Positions 53,237 to 64,000 of a stretch of DNA of 64,000 nucleotides are shown here, piece by piece. The translations under genes and the position numbers were made by a program. The stretch covers positions 4,836,001-4,900,000 of the forward strand of contig CP075496.1 in assembly GCA_021613535.1 (NCBI GenBank). The letters are read 5' to 3'. The notes under the pieces were generated by a model. That model was not told the DNA's origin, did not search any database, and saw nothing but the letters and a program-made list of their open reading frames with translations. Position 1 is the first letter of the stretch. Each line of letters begins with the position of its first letter. This DNA is from Adineta vaga. Lineage: Eukaryota; Rotifera.

Positions 53237-56200
53237 ATGTCAGCTCGCCGAAATAGTTTCGGCAACCGATCGATGAGTATCAATCGGCAACAACAACAAA
53301 CATCTAAATATACTGATGATTCGGAGATCGATTTAGCAACAAAAAATGATGCATCATTAAATATCTTACCTGAAGTAAAACAATTATTACGTTAAATTGT
53401 TGTTTTCATCCTATTTTCTATTTTAGTTAATGAAAAGTATACGAAGATTATTGCCACGTTTGTATTTTCAAGTTTATCTTAAAATAATATGAGAACATAT
53501 GTTTTTAGAGGAAATCCCATTGAATATGTCTGTACGTCAAGTAGAATATATAGAAAATCGATGTGAACGTCGTATTGGAACTTTATATCTGACTACATTC
53601 CGACTTGTCTTTATGCCAGATCAAGAAACTGAACATAATCAATTTGTATGCTTCAATTCAAAAACATAAAATTGATAGATATTGAAAACTATTCGTATTT
53701 TTATATTAGATTATTACTGGAAATAAATACATTGGTGAATATGACATTCCATTAACATCAATTTATAAAATACATGTAGCACGTGAGTTCATATACATTT
53801 GGAATTATTGGATTTGATTTATCGAACATTTCTTTAGCGGTTGATTCTCGATCAGGATTTAAATCATTTTTAAATGAAAATCAAATACAATCAGAAACAC
53901 GAACATTCACAATCATTACACGGGTTAGTTTAACTTTTTTTAATATTGATTTTACATCTTTTTTTCTAAAAATAATAATAGGATTTTCGTAATATTACTT
54001 TTACAAAATGTTCAGTTACAAAATCAAATACTGGAACAAAACAATCATCTACAGCTGTAACAAACATGGAAACAGTAAGGTTTAATCAATCGACAATAAT
54101 TTTTATCTGACTTCATATCTATAGTATATCAATGCATTAAGACGTCATAGTCAATTTCAATCAAAACAACAATTATATCCATATCTTGCTATGCAGCAAA
54201 ATTCTTCGGATATCAATTCTCGTGATTTTATATTCAAATCAATATCAAAAGCACGATCGATTGATGATGTTACAAAAGGTGAATTATCGTACGATACTTT
54301 ACTTTGATAGATGTATAATATGTTTTTGTTATTGATAGATTTCTGTTTAAGTAATGATGAACGTATAAAGAGTTATTTGACCTATTATGATTGGCGAGAT
54401 GAATTACTTGAAGCAGATGAACAACATTGGATTGTTGATCATAAGAAATTTAATAAAAATTATGTCGCTCAAGAGTAAAAATAGATTGATTTTATATTGT
54501 AATATGGTTGATGTCTTTTATTTAGAGAAGGACCTTATATTCGTTTAGCAAAAAGTTTCGAAGAGAATGGCTCTACAGATTTAGTAAAGAGAGAATTTCA
54601 TATTTCTCTTTGTATAAATCAATAATTTTCTTTGAAGATTTGGCATTGGACTCATACATCTCTAATTCATATTGATCGTCCGGCAAGAAAACCAGTACAA
54701 CGGCAAAAATTTATACTTATTACTGTTTCTGGTATTGGAGATATTACAACTATAGAACCGTAAGTAAATCTGTTGAATGAACCAGTGCCTTTTTTTAGTA
54801 CAGTTTTGAAATATCAATGAGAAGACTCCTTTCATCTTCTATTCTTAAACAGTCCTGAATCACCAAGTAGTGCACCGACTGCACCACAATCATCATCATC
54901 ATCATCATCATCGTTTCGTTTCTTTCATATAAAAATGAAGTTACCCAAATCATTACGATCAAATCCGACTGATGGTCCAAAATTGATTTGTGCCAATGAA
55001 ATTAAAACAACAACTAGCGGCTTACCAGTTACGTCGGAAATGGTATCCGATGCTGGGTGAGACGTACGCGCGTGCTCGGTAATCGTTGCTATTTTTTATA
55101 TATTGCACGTATACTTATCAATATTGTTTTAATGTGGATATGTTGCATATAATAACTAAAAACACGACGTTTTATTTATAATTATTCAAGTACAAATATA
55201 TTGATTTTGTTTTTCGTTTTTTTCAGTTTACGACGTGTAACAACTGATACAAGTCTAGTTTCTTCATCTCATTATGTCCATGATCAATCATTTCAACGTT
55301 ATAATTTAGCAAAATTTCCGTGTACTTTAAAACGCTTACAAGCAAGTTATGAAAAACTAATTGAAACATGTATTTTAACTTTAGGTTTGTAGAATTTTTG
55401 GATGTTTTTCCTTCTTCTAAATAATACTTATTCTTTATTTTTGAAGATGATGACGATGAAAAATGGTGGACAAAATTGAATACATGTAAATGGCACAAAT
55501 ATATATCTAAAACTTTACATGGTGCTGCATCTCTTGCTAAATTACTTGATTTTAAAAATATTGAATTAGCTGGTAAGATATTAAAGTTCGTTAAGAATAT
55601 ATGAGAATGCTTTCATGGAGTTTTGACTCTTGATAGGAAGTGATACCGATAATAATTGTTTAATGTCATCATTGATACAAATCTTTCTCCGTCCTAAATG
55701 TCGTACAATCAAAGGTTTTTGTGAACTAATTGTGCGTGAATGGCTTATTCGTGGTCATAAATTTCGTGAACGTTTCGGTCAAGTATTGCACGATGCTAAT
55801 GGATATCCTGCGCAAGAAGTAAGATTATTCATCTATCTCTTAGTATTAAATCAATTATCTTTACCTTTAGTCACCGGTTTTTCTTCTCTTTCTCGATTGT
55901 GTACATCAATTAATTCTACAGAATCCTTTATCATTTGAATTTACTGACTATTTTTTACTTGAACTTTATCGCAATGTTTGTTATTGCTATCATCATACGT
56001 TTGTTTTTAATACTGTTAGTGAACGACTTGATGCAATATATAATTGTCCAAGAAATCTTCTTGTTTTATCATCATTTGATTTTTCACTGTATCTTTATCC
56101 TGATGCATATTGTTTATTAAAAAACTATGCATCACCTTTCAATATGCAATCATCATCATTAATTTCATCTCATCAACAAAACAAATCTCGAATTGAATCC

Positions 56201-56669
56201 GCTGTTTATTATCCTCCATCGGCGTCTTCTCAACGACCTAGTCGAAGTGTTTATTTTCTTGAACGACCAAAATCAACAAGTTTTACATCGGAAATTCTCA
56301 AAACAAATGAAGTATCATTACCAATTGCTGAACATTATGAATATGATACTATTGAATCGCCACAATCATTTCCTGATAATCTACATGTCGATTGGCGAAT
56401 ATTTAATTTAGAATTATGGTCGAAATGTTATTGCCGATATGATCAAATTTATAGGCCAACAACATTCGAACAATCTTTATCTTCTGATATTAATTATTTA
56501 AAAGAAACTCTAGTTCAAAAATCTCAACAATCCGTCACATTAGATGCTTATCATTACGTATGTATTGTATATACAAATGATACTTCGAAACAAGATGTTT
56601 TTTTTCGGATTATTTAAGGTTGACCATGCTAATTCTTGGCATCCACAAACACTAGACACTCGTGTATAG
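53237..56669 (+). CDS. Myotubularin-related pseudophosphatase (MTMR10/12-like)
   Basis: Sixteen exons (53237-53374, 53427-53436, 53509-53645, 53710-53782, 53838-53923, 53982-54074, 54125-54278, 54339-54474, 54526-54583, 54638-54759, 54853-55056, 55227-55384, 55447-55572, 55637-55818, 55871-56557, 56619-56669) sum to 2415 bp (804 aa), close to MTMR10/12. A GRAM/PH-like domain (RIGTLYLTTFRLVFMPD) is followed by the phosphatase fold (IRLAKSFEENGSTDLIWHW; KCRTIKGFCELIVREWLIRG; SPVFLLFLDCVHQL). The P-loop that is CSDGWDRT in active enzymes reads AGSDTDNNC, so the catalytic Cys and Arg are missing. Such members act as adaptors for active myotubularins in PI3P/PI(3,5)P2 turnover. A poly-Ser insert (54888-54912) and a long Ser-rich C-terminal part are unusual. 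The 10-nt exon 2 is the least certain joint. It ends in TAG. Confidence 0.85.
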
Positions 56670-56982
56670 ATGAAAAAGCACAAAAAACAACAATATTTCT
56701 TTGGCATTTATGATTTCTTTTTGAATCATGCTTATATCTTCTTCCTAACAATAGTGCTACATGCTCAATGTGTGTGTCTTTTCTCTTTTGCTTTATCTCA
56801 AATTTTCTCATATTGACTTGTATATATTTTTACTTATTCAAATTATGCACTTGTTATTCTTTTATTTATTTTTTCATTATTACAATGATTTACGCTACTC
56901 ATCACGAACAATATATAATACTAATATAATCATCTTTTTAGATTTTTTTTTGGTTTGTCGTTTTTAATTCAAGGAAAAAGCA
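56670..56982 (+). other. Spacer with an open frame after the myotubularin stop
   Basis: The reading frame stays open for 48 codons after the TAG at 56667-56669, to a TGA at 56814-56816. It encodes a basic start (MKKHKKQQYFF) and a hydrophobic stretch. This may be chance in T-rich 3' UTR. The rest is AT-rich promoter/UTR DNA before the FNTA start. Confidence 0.35.
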
Positions 56983-58020
56983 ATGTCTAACAGTGAATCG
57001 GACGATGAATCGGAACGTTCTTTTGCTCATTATAACTATTCTACTCGACCTGACTGGTCCGATGTTGTGCCAATTGAGCAAGATGATGGTCCAAATGCTG
57101 TTGTTAAAATAGCTTATTCAGACAAATTTCGTGAGACATTCAATTATATTCGTGCATGTATGCAAGCAAATGAAATGAGCGAACGAGCACTTGAATTAAC
57201 GAAAGATGCTTGTCTTTTAAATCCAGCTAATTATACTGTTTGGTGTTATCGACGTAAATTATTATATCATCTCAATTGTGATTTAAATGAAGAAATATCA
57301 TTCATTGGAAGTATGATTCGTGACAGTCCAAAAAACTATCAAGTAATATTTGATTAAAATCATAAGAAGAAAATCTTTTTTTCTTTTTTTTTCTATTAGG
57401 TTTGGGAACATCGTCGTTTAATTATTGAACGTTTAGGTCATACAGCAAATGAATTATCATTTCTCGCTGATATTATTCAATGTGATTCGAAAAATTATCA
57501 TGCTTGGCAATATCGTCAATGGTTATTGAAAACCTATGGGCTTTGGTCGGATGAATTGACATATGTTGATCGTCTATTACAAGAAGATATTCGAAATAAT
57601 TCAGCATGGAATCAACGTTATTTTGTTATTGCTCATACAACAGGTTTTAAAGATGATATTATCGAACGAGAATTAGATTATATTGAAAAACGTATTGAAT
57701 TCAATCCAGATAATGAAAGTGCATGGAATTATTTACGTGGCATAGCACGATTTCGTTCAACGAATTTAACAGATCAACGTTTATGGAAATTTTGTCAAAA
57801 TTTATATGAAAATAGATATCAAAAAGATGATTTTAATAGTCAACAATGGAGATTTTTATTAGCATACATGATTGAATTATTAATTGATGATGATCGAGCT
57901 GAAAAACATGACGAAAATAAACGAACAATAAATGATCTTTGTGAAAGATTAGCCGTTACAATTGATCCTATACGAAAAAAATATTGGCACTATATTCAAA
58001 AGCAACATAGCACTAAATAA
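56983..58020 (+). CDS. FNTA: Protein farnesyltransferase/geranylgeranyltransferase type-1 subunit alpha
   Basis: This is the shared alpha subunit of the cytosolic CaaX prenyltransferases, which attach farnesyl or geranylgeranyl groups to C-terminal cysteines of Ras/Rho-type proteins. Two exons (56983-57342 and 57400-58020) give 326 aa, somewhat shorter than the human protein. The PPTA tetratricopeptide-like repeats are evident: NYTVWCYRRKLL, NYQVWEHRRLII, NYHAWQYRQWLL, NSAWNQRYFVI and ESAWNYLRGI. The N-terminal DWSDVVPIEQDDGPNAVVKIAYS is typical and YSDKFRETFNYIRA matches the family. An acidic Ser-rich leader (MSNSESDDESERS) replaces the Pro-rich one of mammals. Confidence 0.95.
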
Positions 58021-58226
58021 TGTTGACTTATTTCATGTATTTCTTATTTTTCTTTTGCGTTGTATTCATTTATGATTGTTATCACCGGTTAGGATCGTAT
58101 TCGATCTCCATTACATTTTCTTTTCCATCAGAAAATAAAAGATAAAACGATTAATCAGCAAAGTCAAAAACAAATATATACAAAATGAAGTGATATATAT
58201 ATATTGAAAATCTATTAAATTTGAAA

Positions 58227-59874
58227 ATGTTTGCTCTATTGACTTGTGTCTTTTTCCTTGCTTTCTGCAAATGTTATGCACTTAATAGTGATGGAGTGCA
58301 TCGAGTTTATGCAAATGGTACGTATAGAATCGCAAATGTGAAAAACTAGAACACTGTGACAATGACAGAAGCAACTTCTATTTTGAAATACATAGACATC
58401 TTACCTATATATTGTATTCGCTATTGAGTACGACGTTTGTTTTTTAGGTGAAAGATCTCAATTAGAATCAACGCGTGCTGTAAATGTAAGCACATTTTAC
58501 AATGTTATTGCTCAGGATGGAGCTGATCCTTGGGTTTATAAACATTCAGATGGATGGTATTATTCCACAAAAACTACAGGCGGTGACGTTCGTATTTGGC
58601 GATCACGTACTTTTATTTCGATGGATGCGGGCGAAAGTCGAGTCGTATGGAAATCTCCAAATTCAGGTCCTGCTTGTCGAGCGGTCTGGGCCCCAGAAAT
58701 GCACTATATTCAGTCACGTTGGTATGTGTGAACATGTATTTATGTCATTTTTAATTTTATGATTATTATTAAAAGGTACATTTATTTTGCTGCAACGACA
58801 TGTGATGATAAAAATGAAAATCATCGTATGTTTGTGATCGAAAATACAAATGCTGATCCATTTTCAAGTACATTCACATGGAAAGGACAAATAACGGATG
58901 CGACAGATAAATGGGCTATTGATGGTACTGTACTTGAGCTTCCTTCTGGTCAACTCTATTTTATTTGGTCTGGTTGGGAAGGTAATATTAATGAAAGACA
59001 AATCTTATATATTGCTCAAATGTCTAATCCATGGACAATTAGTAGTGCAAGAGTAGAAATTGCACGACCTACATATAGTTGGGAAATCAATCATAAACCA
59101 TATATTAATGAAGGACCTCAAGTTACTATACGTAATAATATTATTTCACTTGTTTATTCGGCATCGGGTTCATGGACAAATGATTATTGTCTTGGTTTAA
59201 TGACTGCATCAGTCAATAGTGATCTAATGAAAGCAAGTTCATGGAAAAAAACTGCCAATCCAATCTTTCGTTCGAGTAATTCTATTTATGGACCAGGTCA
59301 TCAAAGTTTTACGAAATCTCCTGATGGTCGAGAAGATTGGATTATTTATCATTCTGCACGTTACAGCGGTTCAGGTTGGACTCGACAAGTTCGTGCACAA
59401 CAATTTACATGGAATGCTGATTCTACACCAAATCTTGGTTCACCAGTGAATCCTAATATTCCAATACGTATTCCATCGGGTGATCAATTACGCGACCGTT
59501 ATGAAGCAGAACATGCACGTCTTTTAAATGGTCCTTACGCACGTGCACATTCAACTGCATCGAATGGTCTTAAAGTTGGACATATTGATTATCCAGATAG
59601 TACTGTTGAATTTACTGTGCATTGTACAAAAGCTGGTACATATGTTGTAGTCATCCGAAATGGAAATGGATCAGGAGGAAATGCAGATGCAACACATTCG
59701 TTATCAATAAATAACGGTAATCCAATTGAAATATCTATTGTCTTTAGTGGATGGGATATATGGGGCGCAAGTATGATTCGAACAACTCTTAAACAAGGTG
59801 CAAATATATTAAGTTTTAAGAAAGGAACGAATTATGCTGAAATTGATGTCCTCGATGTTTTTCTTGATACATAA
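58227..59874 (+). CDS. Secreted GH43 glycosidase with C-terminal CBM35-like domain
   Basis: This is a probable arabinan/xylan-degrading exo-enzyme (alpha-L-arabinofuranosidase or beta-xylosidase type). Exons 58227-58317, 58448-58721 and 58776-59874 give 487 aa. A signal peptide (MFALLTCVFFLAFCKCYA) comes first. The five-bladed GH43 domain shows the expected acidic residues: DGADPWVY (general base Asp), WAIDGTV (pKa-tuning Asp) and NEGPQV (general acid Glu), plus VWAPEMH and YGPGHQSF. From about residue 365 a carbohydrate-binding module of CBM6/35 type follows (RYEAEHARL, KAGTYVVVIRNGNG, LKQGANILSFKKG). The domain pair is typical of bacteria and fungi and uncommon in animals, so horizontal transfer is likely; its introns and local codon use suggest it is now domesticated. 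Confidence 0.88.
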
Positions 59875-59980
59875 CACGATTTTTAATAATTCTTGAAAAT
59901 AAAAATTAGATTGTCAAGCTAAACTTAAGTTTACTTAATTTTTATTTCGGTGCAAAACTTTCATCTCACGTAGTTTTCTT

Positions 59981-60874
59981 TTACAGAAAATTATCATAAG
60001 AAATTTTTAATTGTCCTTGTAATACAGTTACAGCATAACCACGTAATAAAACGCGTTGATTTTGTTTATCTAATTCACATTCAACATATCCACCACGATC
60101 ACTTTTTTGATAACCATAAAGAATTGTTTTATTCAACAATCGAGACCAATAAATAGCAAGAACAGTATGTGCACTACCTGTTACTGGATCTTCAAGAATA
60201 CCATTCCATGGAGCAAAATAACGTGAAATAAAATCTTCAGTTGTATTTGTTGATTTACTCGTCAGAATAATACCACGTATGAATGATTGTATCGAAGGAT
60301 CAAATTTAATTTCCGTTAAACTTTCTTGTGGTTTGATATTATCATCCAACGAAGATAATTCAATAAGGAGTTTTTTTGTTCGTTTACATAATTGTACGGC
60401 TAAAATCTGTTGTTTTATATTTAGTTTTAATTTAATTTCATCTATAATTTCATTATTCAGTTCAATAGATTGTGGATCACCTTGAGGAAAATCAAGTTGT
60501 AAACGACCTTGATTATCACATTTTTTAACTTTCAATTCGCCGACTTTTTTTGTTTCAAAAATTAATTCATCAATCGAAGTATTTTGTAGAATTTGTTCAA
60601 ATAAAATATGAGCTGTAGATAATGTTGCATGTCCACATAAATCAACTTCATTTGTCGGTGTAAACCATTGAAGAAAATAACGAGCATTTGAAGATGAATC
60701 ATTTGCTTTTGTAATAAAGGCTGTTTCTGATATATTCATTTCAGTAGCAATTTGTTGAAAAAACTTGTCCAATTTTGATGAAGATGGTACATCTTGAAAT
60801 GAAGTACAAACACCAGCTGGATTTCCTTTGAATAATTCACGTGTAAAAGCATCAACAGTATAGATGGTAATCAT
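59981..60874 (-). CDS. PhzF-family isomerase (PBLD-like)
   Basis: A single-exon 297-aa protein of the PhzF/diaminopimelate-epimerase-like fold. The start ITIYTVDAFTRELFKGNPAG, the catalytic-Glu motif ISETAF, FTPTNEVDLCGHATLSTAH and EDPVTGSAH are all present. The substrate of the animal members (PBLD) is not known. I place the start at 60874 because MITIYTVDAF matches the family start; an in-frame Met at 60955 would add 27 hydrophobic residues that look like translated UTR. It ends 106 bp from the convergent GH43 stop and starts about 230 bp from the divergent GatA gene. Confidence 0.92.
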   Translation of the reverse strand: MITIYTVDAFTRELFKGNPAGVCTSFQDVPSSSKLDKFFQQIATEMNISETAFITKANDSSSNARYFLQWFTPTNEVDLCGHATLSTAHILFEQILQNTSIDELIFETKKVGELKVKKCDNQGRLQLDFPQGDPQSIELNNEIIDEIKLKLNIKQQILAVQLCKRTKKLLIELSSLDDNIKPQESLTEIKFDPSIQSFIRGIILTSKSTNTTEDFISRYFAPWNGILEDPVTGSAHTVLAIYWSRLLNKTILYGYQKSDRGGYVECELDKQNQRVLLRGYAVTVLQGQLKISYDNFL

Positions 60875-61106
60875 GATTTTCAATGAAGATAATATTGATA
60901 TGAAAAAACAAACGAATAGATAGATATACTTAAGAAAAGAATAAAAACAATCCAATCATGTCAGAGAGCGACACCTGAATGAATGAATGTAGGTCTACAG
61001 AACGAATCATTTTGATTATCGTACAAACCAATGATTTTCATTAGAACGATTTCATTCAATTCATCTTCTAATCTAATTCTAAGATTTATTCATTAGAATT
61101 AGAAGA
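60875..61106. promoter_or_regulatory. Divergent promoter region of PhzF-like gene and GatA
   Basis: Only 232 bp separate the two start codons in head-to-head orientation, so both promoters must lie here or overlap. It is AT-rich; no specific factor site was identified. Confidence 0.45.
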
Positions 61107-63044
61107 ATGTTATCAAATAAAACATCATCGACTGTTCGTTCAGTTATCAATGCAATTCAACGTTATAAGGTTCTCAATACTTTAACACACGATTGTTTCG
61201 AAACAGCACTTGAAACTGAACAAAAACTACTAACAGAAAAGAAAAGTATTTAAAAAAAATCGTTAATTACCATCTATTTTATGAATATTCTCGTCCTATC
61301 TATCTCTAGATGATTCGCCATTATATGGACGACCAATTTTAATCAAAGATAACTTTTGTTTACGTGATACATTGACAACATGTGCTTCCAAAATGCTCGC
61401 AAATTTTCGTGCACCATATACAAGTACTATTGTACAACGATTAATTGATCATGGTTGTATTATTGTCGGAAAAACGAATATGGATGAATTTGCAATGGGG
61501 TATATTGCTGTTATTTTCCAAAAAAATTGAACATATCCTACATCAACTCTAGATATTCTTCAGTACCGCAAGTTGGGGTGCATTTGGACCTGTTGCTAAT
61601 CCATGGAGTTTAACAAAAAACATGGCAACAAATGAAGAAACGAATAAGACAGTTTTACATGTTGCGGGAGGAAGTTCAGGTGGAAGTGCAGCTGCGGTTG
61701 GAGCAAATTTAGTGTCGTTGTATGAAAATAATGCATAGATTTATTCAAATCATTTGTTTTTATTCATATTATTTTAGAGCACTTGGTTCAGATACAGGTG
61801 GTTCCATACGGAATCCAGCGGCACGATGTGGTTGTTATGGATTTAAACCTTCATATGGTTTACTTTCTCGATCTGGTCTAGTTGCATTAGTCAATTCTTT
61901 TGATGCACCTGGTTTTTTTGCTCGAAATATTGATGATCTTATCTATGTGACAAGTTTGTTTTATTTTAAACTTATTTTTGATTTTCCAATAAATAATTTT
62001 GAAATTCTAGATGCTGTCGCTGGTCCAGATGGTGAAGATGCTACTTTAATATCGAAATCATTTCAACCATTCAAGACATTACGAAATCATCGAGAGAAAA
62101 ACGAAAAATCATTATTGGTTTACCTGATGTGCGTAGTCTCGTTTTCTTTTCATTTAATTTTGATTCATTGAATGACGTATAGGATTATGATATTAATGCT
62201 CTATCAACAGAATATCGTTCATGTTGGCAAGATCTTGTACATCAATTGACGGAAACAGGCGAATTTGCATTCAGACGAGTACAGATACCGCATAAACCAT
62301 ATGCGAATGCAGCTTATACAATTCTCAGTTCATGTGAAATTGCTTCAAATATGTCTCGCTTTGATGGAATTAAATATGGTAAAAATAGCTGTGAATTTTA
62401 ATCTGTAAGACTTATTCAGTTAATATCTTAGGTCATCATACGGAATATTGATGCGAATAAAGGAACATATGAAACAATTTTAAGAAACACACGTGATGAA
62501 AGTTTAGGTGAACGAGTTCGTGGTCGAATTCTGGCTGGAAATTATTATTTACTTGAAGAGTAAGTGAGAATTATTTTATTGGATTTATTAATCGATTCTA
62601 TTTTGATTTCATTAGAAATTATGATAAATATTATGTGCAAAGTCAACGGGTTCGACGTGGTTTAGTCAATGATTACAAGAAGTTATTCGAAGAAGATAAA
62701 ATCGATTGTTTATTAGCACCTGTCGTGTCTGATGATCCAATAACGCTTGCTGAGTATGAACAATCAGATGAAATTTTTAGTGGTGATGATGGATTAACTG
62801 TAGATGCTAATCTAGCTGGTAAATATTTTTCAATAGTTTTGAGAAAACTGCTTCTAGTTACTACGAATTCTCTTTTTTAGGTCTACCAGCACTTAGTTTT
62901 CCAGTTCGAATATCAAGTAAAGGATTTCCGATTGGTTTACAAATAATCGGTCCATTCATGCAAGATCAAGCAGTACTTTCTATTGCTCAACGTATTTGTT
63001 CAACATACCATTTCCCTTTTCTTGATCTTAGCATCCAAATGTAA
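61107..63044 (+). CDS. QRSL1: Glutamyl-tRNA(Gln) amidotransferase subunit A, mitochondrial, with two apparent frameshifts
   Basis: The enzyme is the amidase subunit of GatCAB, which converts mischarged Glu-tRNA(Gln) to Gln-tRNA(Gln) in mitochondria. Exons 61107-61245, 61310-61499, 61564-61719, 61778-61953, 62011-62128, 62183-62378, 62432-62559, 62616-62818, 62881-63044 sum to 1470 bp. The amidase-signature triad is intact: Lys in ILIKDNFC, Ser in [14 protein letters not shown], Ser in [14 protein letters not shown]. Near 62084-62087 the conserved frame changes ([12 protein letters not shown] before, [14 protein letters not shown] after) and near 62440 it changes back (FDGIKYGHH before, [11 protein letters not shown] after). 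The two shifts compensate, so the C-terminal half ([22 protein letters not shown]) is in the first frame. Assembly indels are the simplest reading; a decayed copy is the alternative. Confidence 0.88.
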
Positions 63045-63147
63045 ACTCTATATTTTGTAAAACAATAAAACGAGAAAAAAAAACACCAAATGAAAATAGT
63101 TCAGATTGTTTAATATTCTTTTTCTCAATTGAAAGTAAAAAAATTGA

Positions 63148-64000
63148 TTATGCAGTACAATAACGTGCACTACAAATGTTTAACGGTGGTAGGAGATAAA
63201 TAAAGAAACCAGTGCAACTCATGACTTCTATTCTATATAAGTTAACCAATGCCTGGAGAGAAGTTTAATATTATTGTTCCATTAGACGAAGAACCAGGTG
63301 AAGCAGGTAAAGTACCGTTGAGCCAAGTTGATATATAACCGCCACAGTGGCTCCTACCAGGGGGTGAAATGGCCATTGTTGTGCCACCAGTACCAATAAA
63401 GCGTATCCAAGAACCACGGCTAGTCGCATTGAATAATGATCCGCTATCACATGCGGCAGAAACTGTAGTATATGCAATATTTCGTGTTGGATCATTAATG
63501 CTTGTATAAGATAAACAAGGAGGACCCACTTGGCTTCCTATGCTAATAGTACTGGCCATAACGGATGATGCTGTGCTTGATACTGCAATAGCAAAAAAAG
63601 CAACATAATTTGTTTTAATTATATATTTATGCAAAACCGAAAGAGACATAATACTGACATGAGTTTATATTATTAGTGTTTGTTTCTGATTCTGATGTTT
63701 TTTTTCGTGAATTAATTGTACTAATTAATACACCAAGAGTGATCGCTACAACGATAATAATTAAAATGATAATAAGAAATGTAATAATTAATGCTCGACC
63801 ACTACAAAGTATGTTTTCATTCTTGTATGGTGATCTAAAGAATATCTTCTGTTGAAAATCAAATAGTGAGATTTGATCTTACTCATTCGCAAAAATATTT
63901 GATGTTGATGAGTTTATATTTGCATCTTCAAAAATTAATCTTGGTGGTTCAATTGTCGATGAAACTTGTTGTTTTGGATCTTCAAATGCTTGTTGTTTAC
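63148..64000 (-). CDS. Type II membrane protein with uromodulin-like D8C domain, 3' part
   Basis: Exons 64000-63883, 63834-63659 and 63582-63148 are visible; the start lies beyond the right edge. A cytoplasmic segment (EDPKQQVSSTIEPPRLIFED) leads to one transmembrane helix (LIITFLIIILIIIVVAITLG). The extracellular part matches the D8C module of uromodulin/GP2/OIT3: YTSINDPTRN, GSWIRFIGTGGTTMA, HCGGYISTWLNGTLPASPG. After LNFSPG the frame runs into a stop, but a +1 frame continues with RIEVMSCTGFFIYLLPPL and ends NICSARYCTA, the expected end of the domain. I therefore extend the gene to the TAA at 63150-63148 and infer a one-base indel near 63251-63262. The function is unknown; related modules sit in secreted or membrane glycoproteins. 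Confidence 0.7.

Noticed and set aside
55819-55921. Direct joint from 55818 to 55922 in the myotubularin gene
   Set aside because: Using the acceptor at 55870 instead recovers SPVFLLFLDCVHQL, a conserved family segment, in frame.
60875-60955. Longer hydrophobic N-terminus for the PhzF-like protein
   Set aside because: The family begins at the ITIYTVDAF strand; the extension would be an odd signal anchor on a cytosolic enzyme fold.
1-64000. Transposable elements, telomeric repeats and a spliced-leader gene
   Set aside because: I looked for reverse transcriptase, transposase and integrase motifs, terminal repeats, TGTGGG-type telomere runs and a bdelloid-like spliced-leader sequence, and saw none.

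Overview
The window looks like nuclear DNA of a small-genome invertebrate, most probably a bdelloid rotifer. It is AT-rich. Almost every gene is cut by 50-65 bp GT-AG introns. A tandem pair of very divergent rhodopsin-like receptors belongs to a type I associate with bdelloids, and one secreted glycosidase looks foreign in a metazoan setting. The organism call is an inference from these traits. No mobile element, CRISPR array, rRNA or prokaryotic operon was seen. Gene models below were spliced by eye: exon joints were chosen to keep conserved motifs in frame. || Left part (1-12.3 kb): the 5' part of a pentameric ligand-gated ion channel subunit (minus, runs off the left edge), mitochondrial succinate-CoA ligase beta subunit (plus), two paralogous 7TM receptors (minus), a fatty acid hydroxylase/sterol desaturase family membrane enzyme (plus) and an unrecognised Ser-rich basic protein (minus). 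|| 12.3-18.4 kb: a gene-poor stretch full of simple repeats, with at most one weak candidate exon. It ends at a well-folded tRNA gene (18406-18477, minus) whose anticodon reads CUA, the complement of the amber stop codon UAG. || 18.9-50.8 kb: one giant minus-strand gene of about 32 kb for a type I membrane protein. It has a signal peptide, about 46 MAM domains, 12 LDL-receptor class A modules in three clusters, an EGF-like domain, a transmembrane helix and a short NPAY tail. The modules are not in random order: Thr/Pro spacers recur every third MAM and the MAM-LDLa clusters recur every ninth, which points to nested block duplication. || 53.2-64 kb: a compact run of housekeeping-type genes. It holds a catalytically dead myotubularin (MTMR10/12-like), farnesyl/geranylgeranyltransferase alpha, a secreted GH43 glycosidase with a CBM35-like domain (transfer candidate), a PhzF/PBLD-family isomerase, mitochondrial GatA and a type II membrane protein with a uromodulin-type D8C domain (runs off the right edge). 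PhzF and GatA are divergent about 230 bp apart; GH43/PhzF and GatA/D8C are convergent about 100 bp apart. || Four apparent single-base frameshifts (one in the giant MAM gene, two compensating ones in GatA, one in the D8C gene) break otherwise well-conserved reading frames. They are either residual assembly indels or real lesions. The most interesting signals are the amber-anticodon tRNA and the layered architecture of the giant MAM gene.
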